From assembly GCA_947568835.1 (NCBI GenBank), contig OX387606.1:12524001-12588000 (forward strand): 64,000 nt of DNA, read 5' to 3'. This DNA comes from Protonemura montana. Lineage: Eukaryota; Arthropoda; Insecta; Plecoptera; Nemouridae. The notes beneath the pieces are model-generated. The model was not told the DNA's origin, searched no databases, and saw nothing but the letters and a program-made list of their open reading frames with translations. A program made the translations under genes and the position numbers. Below, piece after piece: positions 49,302-61,300 of this stretch (within the stretch, counting starts at the first letter, position 1; every line of letters begins with the position of its first letter).

Positions 49302-49390
49302 ACAATGTGGCAGAGTGGTACGGCCGGTTAACCGGATATTCCCTGCACGTCCTGGTGGCCTGTCACGGCACCACAGGGCGTCGCGACGCC
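49302..49390 (+). other. tRNA-like / SINE-head candidate with A-box match
   Basis: TGGCAGAGTGG (49308-49318) fits the polymerase III A-box consensus, and ACAATGTGGCAGAGTGGTA resembles the first third of tRNA-Ser or tRNA-Leu. No B box is visible at the expected distance and no cloverleaf closes, so it is not a functional tRNA gene. The segment ends in a perfect 14-base palindrome, GGCGTCGCGACGCC (49377-49390). It may be the decayed head of a SINE. Confidence 0.25.
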
Positions 49391-52300
49391 TTCAATACTT
49401 GTCTGACTGTGACTCGATAAGCGGCCGGCCCCGTAACTAGTACAGTCGACTCATGAAAATAGTGTGAGAATTGACAGTGGTAGGTAAGAGTTAATGTTGT
49501 CTACCATGGCCTTTGGAGGTCCTATTTATATTCAACTGATGTAGTAGACCTGCTGTCTCTAAGGAACTTGGGAGGAGCGATGTCCTCATGAGTACCAGAT
49601 AAGATTTGGGGTTAATATATTCTAACGTAAAATCAAAGTTCGTTTGAAAGTGATGGTGTCAATCTTGATACTAAATGTGATGTACATCTCGAACTCAGCG
49701 CTGATGAATAGCCGATAAACCACACAATCAATCCAACAGAACAAACAAATGCATCTTACCTGGTAGTAGGACTTCAAGTAGCACTTCAGAAATCAATCTA
49801 TGTGTGCTCATGATTTGCTCATTCTCTATCAAACAATCAAAATATGGATTCTACCGTGGGGTTGGGAATGTTCCTTGGTAGATAACTTAAACATCGCTGA
49901 ACTAGATAAAAATAAATAATAACTCGACATTTCTACATTTAAAAATTACCGTGACACTAAATTGAAAGATTCAATAAAATTGTATTATGATATTATTTTT
50001 AATTTATTACTATTAAATACCATCTAATTATGTTAATAAATCGATCTTTTCACGACTTTTGGAGCCTGACAGATCAATACGATAAACTTTCAAAGCAGGT
50101 ACACCCCTGAGCTGGTAAAGTCGCTTAGCTGATGGTACAAAGTCTCCTCCGAAGAGCAAAGATCAAACAGAAGACAAATAAACACGTTCCAAGAAGTAGG
50201 AGACGCTTCGTTAGAAATACGTGAGTGAATCTAGGATCGCGATTTGGTCCAGTGTGGGAGGTCCACTGCATCAAACCATTCCGATGTCCATGTCACATCT
50301 GCAGCTGCCATAATCATAAGTCATCGCCCACCGACATCGCCCATCGACAACAAGAAGAAAAAAGAAGTATTCGACGACTTCGCAAATTTGTATTGTCAAA
50401 ACCAAATTTAAGTGATGGTTACCTTTTTAGCGGCGAGATTTCTTCGGAGATTATTTCTTTTTTAATCCGATCGATCAAATTCGATTAAGTTAACGAACGT
50501 GGCGCAGATCTCGATTTATAATTCACTGCACTTAATTACGCTGGTAAGGGTAATTAGGTTCTTGAAATCCCTAGGCTGGCAGTTGCGGTGCTAATTGCTG
50601 GGACATTAACAGGCATGCCAACTCTTGGAACCAACAATTACATAAATTAATATAATTAGCATTCTCCTATGCAGTATTTAGAGCATTGGCTAACGTTATA
50701 GTGGGATAACATGGCCAAATCAATTTTAGATTCATGAACTAAAGATGAATTGCAGCAAACATATTAAAAACTCATTTTTATAAATTAAGTAAGATACTTT
50801 TAGTTTACCTTCCTGGCCATAACTTTTACGTCACTTTTAAGTTACACGTAATAAAGATAAAACAAATGTGATATTTTTATTCTGAATGAAATCGAAGAAA
50901 TTTCAAGAATGGCAAAATAATAACTGATTGAGCACGAAACGAATACGAAATAATTGAAACGAAATAAATATTTATTATTAATGTAATGTATCAAATTCAT
51001 AGTCGATCATAAATCTTATATACTAAAAGCTATCCACAAAATATAAATCGAAACTCTAAAATGAATAAATATGACGTCCAAACAATTTCTTCAATTTTCT
51101 GCGAGTGTTTTTGTTCGGCAAAAAGTTACCGGGGATCGGCATCTAGTGGCCGCTATCTCCAACGCAGAGCGCCCGCTCCTCATTGAATGCGAACTGTTTT
51201 TTTCCCGCGACCCGCTATCCCATTCCGCCTCGTATATTACAACGACAATGTATCGCATAACATATAGATCATCCCGAGAGCAAAAAGAGGTCAAAATCGG
51301 GATAAATAAACGCACAAACTCCCATGTAGCGAAGAGCACACAAGACACATAGACGCACATGCCTCGTACGCCAGCTATTTCAATCTAGCTTCGGCTCCTT
51401 TTAATTTCAGTTTGTGGAAATTAGCGTAACATAGGTAAGCTCAACGCTGAGTGAAGTGAACTACTTAGATAATGGATTTTAACTATTCACGTCACCGTTT
51501 TTGGTTTCAAAATTTAATATGAACGGAGCTTGGAGGCAGTTCCGACGCGGCTTTTTGCGGGCCCTAAAGCTGAATTTTGGAACGCACAGGTCGCGGGTTC
51601 GTTGCGTTTTGCAATACATTGTTGCCTAACGATTTGCGGGTCTAAAACGGCCCAAAAACTCTAGAGAATCAGTTCTTCACGTTTTCAATTGGAAAATTGG
51701 AAGGTATTTCTTTGATTCGTATTTATGTTTTCAGGTATCGACGTTTTAACCCATCTCGACTTGACGATCTAAGTTGTCGCCAACTCAAGTACCTACCCTC
51801 GCCCATCCCATCAGGTTAACGCAAAAAATGCAACGTAATGCAAACCATTCGACAAAGAAGCCCAATCAGGCAATTCTGACAGCTAACATGTTTCAAGAGG
51901 TCAATATTGTTAGACTTCGAGGAATATTTTTGGGTTACACTGCACAGAATTATGCAATGGAATTCGAACGTTTTAATTTAAAACGAGATTACGACACGGA
52001 GTTAGGACAGTTTTGAGAGTTGCTACTTGTTCACTATCGACGAAAAATATTAGCAAAGTGACTCGGAGAAATTAGGTATACTACCTGTCGGTGTAAAAAC
52101 AGGACTCGAGAAAAAGAGTTTTTTTCTTTTTATCTCTCCCCTTAATTCAGACACGTACACTTGAAGGGTGAGAAAAAACTACTGCCTCACCTAGGCACGA
52201 CCGTTGAATTAGTACATTTCTTTTCCTTCTTTAATTAAAAATGATGAAAAGTGTCGACGCGGTTTTTAGGGGGCGCCAACCCTTGCACGAGCGACCGAAG

Positions 52301-52502
52301 GAGGCTACGGCTCAGACGGCAAGAATGTGGTTTGTCTGTTTAATTAAGAACTGGCCCAAAAGCTAATGAAAGACAATTAATAATGTCACGTTAGCGAAAA
52401 CCGAGTGTGATTTCGATTGCAGGAAGGGGTGTAGTCTATTAGCGAATTGCAATGATTGGAAGAAATAGAAATTGTTCTGGGACTTGGCACTGCACCGCGT
52501 GG

Positions 52503-52512
52503 TGGAGGTGCC
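52503..52512 (-). repeat. dispersed GGCACCTCCA motif with AAGCTTT flank
   Basis: The minus strand reads AAGCTTTGTACTAACGCGGC followed by ACCTCCACC, matching the order seen in the 17.6 kb tandem units. Further exact ten-base copies lie on the minus strand at 52693-52702 and 53147-53156. Confidence 0.45.
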
Positions 52513-54905
52513 GCGTTAGTACAAAGCTTTAAACTAAAGCTGTCGCTAATTCGTTTTACCTACACGGTGAAAATAAACGAAACATTCCACCAATTCAGCG
52601 AAATCAATACACACACAATTAATATTAAGCTTATGGTGTCAGCAGGGTAAAAATTTTACATACCCAACTAAAGCTGATGGCGAAAGCGATAATGGAGGTG
52701 CCAGGAACGGGCTTTTTATGCAGGGTCGAGTGATGATATTTTGAGGTGATACAAAAACATATACAAAAACACTAGCGACATGTAATGGAAATTGGAATTT
52801 TGGGTTTCTTCATAGGAATTGTGTATAATTTACACGGTCACGAAGAAATATGTTTAGCCTTTGAGCGTGTGGGAATTGCTCTGCGTACGGATTTTACAGA
52901 TGATGTAATATAGAATATTATACACTTTTTCTAATCAGGCTTCATTTGAATCTGGTTTATATGTGGACGATGTCCTGTTGTAGTGGCTACAAACATGTCC
53001 TCAATTACTCCCACTTGACCCTTAAAATTTATAAAACTGCAAGCAAAGCCAAATTAACATGTGTGGTCAAGATCATAATATCACATCGCATAACCAACAC
53101 AGGAGGTCAAATTAATAAAAGTATAAAACAAGCAGAGCATGCTTGATGGAGGTGCCGGGGTCCGAAACCCGAGAAGAAAACACAAGAAAACAAGATAAAC
53201 TAATCGTGGCTTTCAAATCACAAAACTGGTCACCGGCACAAAAGCATCAAAAATATCGAAATCAAAAAAAGCGAAAATGCATTTTGCGAAACCAAAAGGT
53301 ACTTTCACTCCCCGCGCTCGCAGCGCAAAGCGTGGACAGCTAGCTCCCCATAACACTCTGAGCCCGGGGCAGCGATGCGGTGTGCCCCTGCCCGCATGCA
53401 CGTATCAACGCACACCAATGCTATTTGCAGACTTGTAGCCCCCCGGCTTACATGTGCTAGCGCCGTGCTATCGGTAGGTACCGTCGGGCTGCTAGGGACG
53501 TCGCCATGTCTAATGCCAAACGACTATGATGCGATTATAGCGCCGTAGACATCCGCCGTGGGCGCCGATTTGATTGAAATCGTTCAGGTGCAATTAACAG
53601 GGAAGGTGGAATGGGTGGTAAATCTAAACATATATATATATATTTTACAAGGTTCTTAGAAATATTGAGCCTGTGTAAGGACATAGTGGTGTTGGTATGG
53701 GATCAAGAGGAAAGACGTGATGACGGTATAATAGCCATATTTTACACATACGAGTTTTATAGTAAAATGGAGCGGTGGGAGGGGTGGGGGGAGCAATCAA
53801 CCTGATTTACATCGAAACAAATGCGTATCTACCAACTTCAGCAGTTGAATGGGTTGCATTTGAAATAGATCTTCCAAGCGCCAATCAATTAAGATTAGGT
53901 GTGAGATTTTCTTTAAAAAAAGGTAATTTATACAATTAACTAATCCCGCAGCATGTTTCGGTATACGGGAATCGTAGCGGGCGTAGGAGTGCAAGACACC
54001 TTGCGGTTCCTGTGAAATGAAAAAAGTAGCAGATCCCCTCGGTGGTGCAATGTCACGGTCCGCGGGACAAATCCTCCCCCTAACACCCTTTAATCTCGTG
54101 CAGATCCCTAAGCAATCACCGCGCTATTATCTCGTTCAACCCGATCTGTCCAGAAAGAGAGATAGGGGTGCCTCCAGGACGCCGACAGTGCCGCCTAATG
54201 AACAGCCACAGTTCTGCTTTCAATCTGAGAACCATGTCTTGACGTACTCAACAATTCGCGAAACTAATAGATGTAAGTTAATTCAAAGTGTACCTAATTT
54301 AATTTGTCAACACCAGTAGTAGTAACTTGGATCCACTTCATTGGCACAGAAAATTACTTGTCACAATTATAATTGGTTTATGCACAATTTTAGTTGTAGT
54401 ATATAGAAACAGTGGGTTTTAATTATAAAGTACAGGTAATATACGTAGTTTGAGTAACAATAGTTTTGTTGAATGTGATGATATCAAGCAAGCATATCAA
54501 GCAAGTCTCAAGCTTAACTTTTAAGTGCGTTCTATATGCATCTAAGTGCCTTCTAGGTACAAGTTGCTGACTACTTAGGGATGTCTATATTTGTTTCAAT
54601 AAAGAAACTTGCGACAGGAAAACAAACAGTATGTAATATATAGTTTCACCTCTAAAAATCAGCTAAGCGTGAAACTAAGAAAATGTGTGCAGCTCATTTT
54701 TTTTAAAACCATGACACGAACAAGATATGCCTAGAGATCATTTTTGCCTCGCTGCGTTGAAGTTTGGCTTGGGTTAGGTAAAAAAAAAAGTTCAATTGCT
54801 TGTGAAAAGTCAGTGTCTATTTTGTTTTATTCCGTGGCGCAGTGCAGGCGCGAGGCGCAAATGAAAATTGGCGATAAAGATGGCCGTGTGCATTAGAGAA
54901 AGGCA

Positions 54906-54906
<1 letters not shown>

Positions 54907-54953
<47 letters not shown>

Positions 54954-54963
54954 AGCAGCAGCG
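54907..54963 (+). repeat. (CCG)n followed by (GCA)n triplet microsatellite
   Basis: About fifteen uninterrupted CCG units run into four GCA units. On the minus strand this would give polyglycine, but no splice signals or start support translation. Pure CCG runs of this length are unusual in an A+T-leaning genome. Confidence 0.85.
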
Positions 54964-57900
54964 ACTGCCAATATTTATATGCGGCTTGGTATTGGGATAT
55001 TGGCGTCGAACTAAGAGTGTGTAACGTCTTCGCATAAGCCTATTTATCACCAAAGTAGTGCCTTAGTGCCCTACCAAGGGCCAATGGTAGGCATGCCGAC
55101 TGCTAAGCGAGCATCGGGGAAAAAAGAAACTAGCTGTAAAGGAGCGACGTTCTGAACTACATAAAAAATAAACGTTTGCCCAATAAACCCGATGGCGGAG
55201 ATATAAAAAGAACTTCGGGAAAGTTTCTACAAGAAATGATGATGGTCATTAAAAGAATGGGAGTGTTCGGGAGGCAAAAGTTCGCTCCAGGAAATGTATG
55301 GGATGCTGGAAGCACACTCTATATAGGCGTGTGTGTGGGGTGGATTTCACAAAGAGGACCTTATATGCCCAAACTTGTGAACACGTTCAAAATTTTGACC
55401 GGCGATAATTTTATGTGCGAGCTCATTCTTGTCGAGAGCAATTAATTGCGAAGATTACATTCAAAATTCAAAATATACGATTGGATAGTTGTAATTTATC
55501 GAGACATAAAATGAAATTAATAACCGTGGCGAAGACTATCCCAGTAAATTTTACAAATTTATTTCACTGTCCGAGGCCTAGACCATATCTACGGTGAACT
55601 TCACTTTTGGCAATGCTTGCTTGGGAATTGTGGAATGGTTTTCAGGACATAAAGTTTGCGCGTTTCCGCATGCGACCATTTTGTCGCTGCTGACCACTGC
55701 AGTATTTTGCCATGCCAAAAACATATTTTATAACACATTGTAACTTAGGGCTTCACATGCGACATAAGCGCGCAGTTATCCGCTCATAATGCTGGCCAGC
55801 CGCGGGGTATGTATGGCAGGAAAAGTCCGCGCAGAAATTAGATCCAATGCTTTTTCTAGAGCAATAACAATGACTAGATAGAAACAGCGAGTAAATACCA
55901 TGCCTCGAAAAAAATACGACGCAAAGGACCTAAAGCCAATAAAAATCTATCCAATATAAAATGTAATATTACTATCCTTCTCCATAAAAAGAAACCAAAC
56001 AAATTGTGGAGCGCTGTGGTTCTCTTTGTACTTTCCGAAAGAGATATTTCTTGCGAACTCGAATCGCAAACATGAGAAATATATTTCTGTCGAGTTAGAT
56101 TACAGTGGATGAACAGTCAAAAACTATCCAGAAGATTACTAGGGATCAGCAAGACGTTATCCCGATCAATGGAGCCATAAAGTGATTAGCAATAAAACCT
56201 CAAGAAAATGGAGCAAGTCTTGATAGATTTCCCAGCCAACAGACGGCGCTTGTCCGAAACAACTGCAGAAACTTTAGCCAAATAAATCAGTAGCACTCGG
56301 ATCAACTATGCACAATTATTCACAATTGTCTGTACAGCACATATGATTTAAATCAATTAAACCCCCTCACATGGCTTTCATGTTATCGATGCCATGCACA
56401 TTCAGTGCAGTGCCAACTCCTTTGTCCAAGCGTCGATTGTTAGCGTACTGCCTGACATGCATTTCTCCTTAACCCCTCCATTACGTCAACAATGCTCGCT
56501 GGCTGGTTGGATTGAAATTTACATGCATGTTATTGCATCTGACATGCTTGCATGTAGCCTGTTCATGCGGTGTACAGCGCCCTATTTCACACAATATCTT
56601 TGCAACACGCCGCTTAGCGAGCAGAAAGTGTCGACGACAGAACCCAGAGTACACTGTCTTTCGTCCTGGAAGTCCTGAGAGTCCTGCAAGTCGTGCATAG
56701 GCACAGGCTTAAAGCTGCATTGTCAGCAACTCTCTAAGGAGCAACAAATCTGTATTAGCAGCCTCCAAATCCTGACGTCTGTGTCGCTTGCGATCCGCGA
56801 ATGTACTCGAAATAAATCAAGCAAATAATGTTAGAGCTTCATCCGCTACACAAATATGCAGCTGCGGAAAAGCGTCACGTCTTAGGGAAATCTTTCGTTG
56901 CATAATTTCCCTGCAACTCGTATGCTAATAGGTACTGTACCTATATACTCAAACAGTTTGTTTTACTCGACGTGTTGTATAATTAACGCTTATTACGATT
57001 CTCTAGCTGACTGTCTAGTCTAAAGTGTAACAGCTTTAATTTGATGAACTGAAGTTTCGAAGTTCCAAGGCCGGCACCTCCACTGCTTGATTCAACTTCT
57101 TGGCTACAGGTTGCGACCTTGAGCCCAGCAGCAGTCGCGATACACGCTCGAAGAAAATCACTCTGATTGTATGCTCTGAGCTGGAAGGATTTATTTGGCA
57201 GTAAAAATGTTGCCGTCACTTTTACTCCTAGCTTTTATTCTTTTGCGTATTTTCGTTTCTTTTTATTTCCAACTATATATCTTCCAATATCCACAAGGGA
57301 GCGGACGTTTCTTCGCTGCAGGGTCGCGACATGAGGCAGATACGGCCGCCCATTCGATGCCCATCTTGACTGATTGCACGCGATTGCTTGCCAGTCTTTG
57401 ATTGCCTTGCTCAAACCCGCTCCTCCTGAGCCTTTATCAATAATTTAGCCTCATTTGCGGAAAATGAAGGCGACAGAATCGAGACAAGTTTTTTACAGGA
57501 TGTCAACCTAGGAAATTGCGCGCCGTGATTTGCGGCTGCTAAAAAAAACATTTTGTTTTTTTATTTCCTCAGCGCTGCTAACATGGCAATAATTAATTAA
57601 GTTTTCCATTTCCATGTCTAGAGGAAAATAATATTAACCACTTGACAGAGGATTTTATTTTAAAATACATCTCGTCGCTGATTGGCTGGATGCGGAAACA
57701 AATTTTAGCTTCCGGTGGGGGGCTCTTGTCGACTGAAATTATATTTCCAATGATGCAACTGATTTTATTTCAAATTGGCAAGGTACTAAGTTTTCGAGAA
57801 ATTTGATTATTAGCTTTCTCCCTCCATATATTTTGCATTTTGTTATTTGGCTTTTTCGAAGACGGTATAATGTTGTCTGGAGCAAGTCGTGCATAGTCCA

Positions 57901-58120
57901 CAAGAACGTCCTAGCATAATTGAATATAGTTCGGCTACACCCATTGCAAAGAAAAGCTCGGTTTCAACAATTGATAACTAAATATTCGAAGTAGACACTC
58001 GATCAAATTCATGGAAATTAAATCATACTCTCATCCTCAAGACTAGACATAAAATATTCTTACAACTTAAATAATTGAAGAAAATGATAACCTCGGTCCC
58101 AAGCGCACAAATATGGTTAC
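54964..58120. other. start of the long intron
   Basis: I see no exon between the 58.12 kb donor and the CCG repeat. The 57.07 kb GGCACCTCCA copy is the only notable motif. Confidence 0.4.
57073..57082 (+). repeat. dispersed GGCACCTCCA motif
   Basis: This exact ten-base copy is preceded by GTTTCGAAGTTCCAAGGCC and followed by CTGCTTGATTC. The minus-strand copy at 53147-53156 has a similar surround (TTTCGG before, ATCAAGC after). The flanks are therefore partly shared between these two copies. Confidence 0.45.
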
Positions 58121-58226
58121 CTGTGTCAAGTTGTTCGTCGGCGACGACGGCGTAGAGCGCCACCAGGACGGCCACGACGGCGCCCAGAACTCCTCTCCCC
58201 GTCACGTTTAACGACGCAGCAGACAT
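58121..58226 (-). CDS. signal-peptide-coding first coding exon of a long minus-strand gene (partial)
   Basis: On the minus strand a pyrimidine-rich tract ends in TTACAG (3' splice site), so the exon spans 58316 to 58121. About 90 nt of 5' UTR without any ATG precede the first ATG at 58226, and an in-frame TGA lies upstream, which fixes the start. The 35 codons read MSAASLNVTGR, then a hydrophobic core GVLGAVVAVLVALYAVVA, then DEQLDT. This is a classic signal peptide with likely cleavage after VVA. The exon ends ACACAG followed by GTAACC, a good donor, leaving one base (G) of the next codon: a phase-1 intron, common before extracellular modules. The product should therefore be secreted or a type I membrane protein. 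I do not recognise the family. The exon is more GC-rich than its surroundings. The next exon is not certain and the intron is at least tens of kb long. Confidence 0.6.
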
Positions 58227-58316
58227 CACGGCACAGACCACGATGCTACTCACTCGCAATGTTCACTTGTTTGTCAGAACGAGACTAAATTAACACTAGA
58301 TGTCGCGAGCGCGGAT

Positions 58317-61300
58317 CTGTAACAATAAAATAAAAACAAGACAATTATTAGATTTTCCTCACGTGTCATTCCCGGATTTCAGTACGAATTATGTTAAATT
58401 ACCTAATTGTATCATAATTTCAATGCACTTAACTCATCATAAGTGCACCATAAGTTACTTTATTAAATACATTTGGATGTCAGCATATGAATTTATAAAT
58501 GCATAATATAATCGTGTATATTATATGTAATTTTCTGCATGCATTTCAATGGCTCGTGCTATCTGTAATTGAATTGCATGATAAATAACCCCCCGCCCTT
58601 AGCAACAGCGCTCTCTGTATGGGAATGCGGCTACGAAACACGGAAATGCAACGAAACTTTGCTGCGAGAAAATAATTCTGAGGGAAAATAATTTACAAAA
58701 TGTCAACATACAAAAAAAAATACATGCGATAGACAAGAATATTGCTAATGTATTCATTGAAAAGTTATCGCAGTCGTACCAAAATCCTCCTCAACCCCCC
58801 TTCAACCCTAGCATCACTATCTCTCACCACATATATATATATACCTATATATTGCTAGTGGTTCATCTAATAAGTGAGCTGTGCTCAAAGGATTAAGGAC
58901 GGGGCAATTTCAAGATTGGACCACTGATCTTCTCGCTTGCCGGCCGCACGCGTGGCACAAAGAGGGCAAAGCCAGACTTCGCCTCGAAAGGAGACCGCTC
59001 TAAAACACGATAAGGACGAATCTGCTGGCCTGCCCAGATAAACTTTCCATGTACTATTCACAACCTAACTCTATACTTGTAGGTGGATAGACGTTAGATA
59101 GTGTACCATACACAGGTAACACGGCTCACGGGCTCACACAGATTTGGTTTGCCGAGCTCTATATATATATCTGTGCACAGAATAGGGTTGGCAATCTGAG
59201 ACACGTGAAAGGACCATTGATATCATTCATGATGAAATTACAATATACCTATATATGTACGACTTGGCTGGTTCAGCTTGGAGTACCTTGTAATGATAAT
59301 AAGCAATGAACACGTTCATGTTGCATATAGGTATGAGCTAGTCATCTCATCGCAACATAACCAACATATACAATACGTGCTAGACGATACAAAAAAAAAC
59401 TGTTTACACAATCTACCCCTTATACGTTAAACAATAGCCTCCTTATAAGAGGATAGAATATAATATACTCGCATTACGGCACGAACTATTCATGAATTCA
59501 AAGGTGATAATAGACAAATATTTACATGACGCGACTAAACACCTTTACACAAGTCCAAATCTCGCTGCTGTAACTCGTTGGAGAAGTAACACTTGAATAT
59601 ACCGATTTACTTTGAGCAATGCACTGGCACTTCACTGCTGACAGAATGCAGCCACCGCCAGACTCCTAGGACGCAACTCAACTGAGTGGTTTGAAGGTGC
59701 CACGACTAGCACCTCTCTCACCTGGGCGCATTCCTAAACCACCCTCGACAAAGGTAACCCACCCTCGGCGCGGTCTGTGCGCTATAACTTGTCCTATTAG
59801 CTCAACAAAGCAAACAGAATCGTTAACAAGGTTTCGGTCTGTGACGAACTGGTACTGAGATCTGTCAGTGGGCACGAAGAACTTGAAAGACGCCGCGAGC
59901 GCCAGCATCGATGCAGGAGGCTTACTTTGTTGCAATTTTGAGTAGACAAAGTGGCATAGTGCATGTATCACGCCGCTCAAGGGTAATACCGTAATACCGT
60001 AGCGCTAAAAAATGACCGCTACTTTAAAATGGCTACTTTACCAACAAAAACTGAGGACAATAATCGAGTGTAAAGAAACTTTGTTTCGTTATTTCTCGCA
60101 AATAACTCGCATTTGAGACTGGCTTACTCTAGATTTATCGTTATTAATGATAATGTCAACGATTTATATACAAGTTTCTAAATTTTTACTCGTAATTATT
60201 TTATTGTCGAGGTTTTTAAAGGACGGCCGCAAGCGCCATCGGGTGGCAACTACCGTTACCAAGTGTTGCCGGCTCGTTTGCTCAGCAGCAAGCGTAACAA
60301 TAACGCTGGACCTATAAACTCAATGACTGTGCATAACTAGAAAGATACGACGCGTAAGATCGTTTGTTCTATTTCGTAATAAATAATCATAACTGGTAGA
60401 CAAGTAGAGTAATTGACAACCATCAGAGTCTTAATTCCATGGGGTAATGTTTCAAAAATAAAATGAAGCGCATGTGATTAAGGAAATGGGACGATGTCTG
60501 TTCACTGTTAGCGTAAACGAACATTCCAGATTCAATATTTGCTCCATCGTAGACTCTAGCGCAATCCTCGCGCTGCGATGCGACTGGGATGAGAGCTCGA
60601 ACGGGGTTGCTACTGTTTCAGGCCCAACGCGCCAGTCCCGTAGAACCGCGACAACTCCGTGCAATCCAAGCGATCGCGATCGATGCGTGGTTCCTATCAG
60701 ACTCGGTTGATTCCCTACCACAGCAATCAACAAATCATAGCTGCAGGCGGCGAGCTCGAATGAAAAATAAATTGTTATTTCGCATCTTCAATGATTGGGT
60801 AGATCGAAGTCGGAATCAGGTTATTCCGGAGCGTCACTTTTGAAATGAAATGAGTGTCTTAGAACGAGGCCCCCAGCAATTGGGTTGCACACCCCCTCGC
60901 GTAGGATTACCATCAGCCGTATAGCATAGGTATTGCACCTACTTTACATGCATGGATCTATATAAAATAGTTACAATTTTTTTGGGTGCAATAACTATAA
61001 TCGTTGGTTTCATTTAACGATCACTGGCTGCAGGTCGTCTTAAATGAGATTTCGGGCATATTTAATTCGAGTGAATATTGCTACAGTTGTGATTGAGTGC
61101 CAATTTTACTGTCCAACGAGCAAAAAAAGGCAATCATATTACTACTGCCGAAGAAATCTAAAGATGGAAAAATATTATTATGATGACGGGTCGTAGAGTG
61201 AGTGCCGAACTTATGAGGGTTGAAATTACTCTGCGCAATAGCAGAGGGTGAACCAAAGGGCGCCAGCGGATGATCATGTGAGGGAGATCTGCTGATGGAT

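Larger units (their letters stand above)
43760..54900. other. non-coding stretch of the proposed long intron
   Basis: Contains two G runs, the GGCGTC array, the 46.9 kb tandem units and three GGCACCTCCA copies. A minus-strand CTACTACCAG|GTAAGA (junction near 49752) has a strong donor but a weak pyrimidine tract. GC-rich segments are at 44.9-45.1, 45.6-45.75 and 53.3-53.6 kb. No exon was found. Confidence 0.35.

Noticed and set aside
49747-49775. CCAG|GTAAGA as a further ratchet site
   Set aside because: The donor is strong but the upstream pyrimidine tract is broken by purines. Left as a weak possibility.
54817-55053. Polyglycine frame on the minus strand
   Set aside because: It is a translation of the CCG microsatellite.
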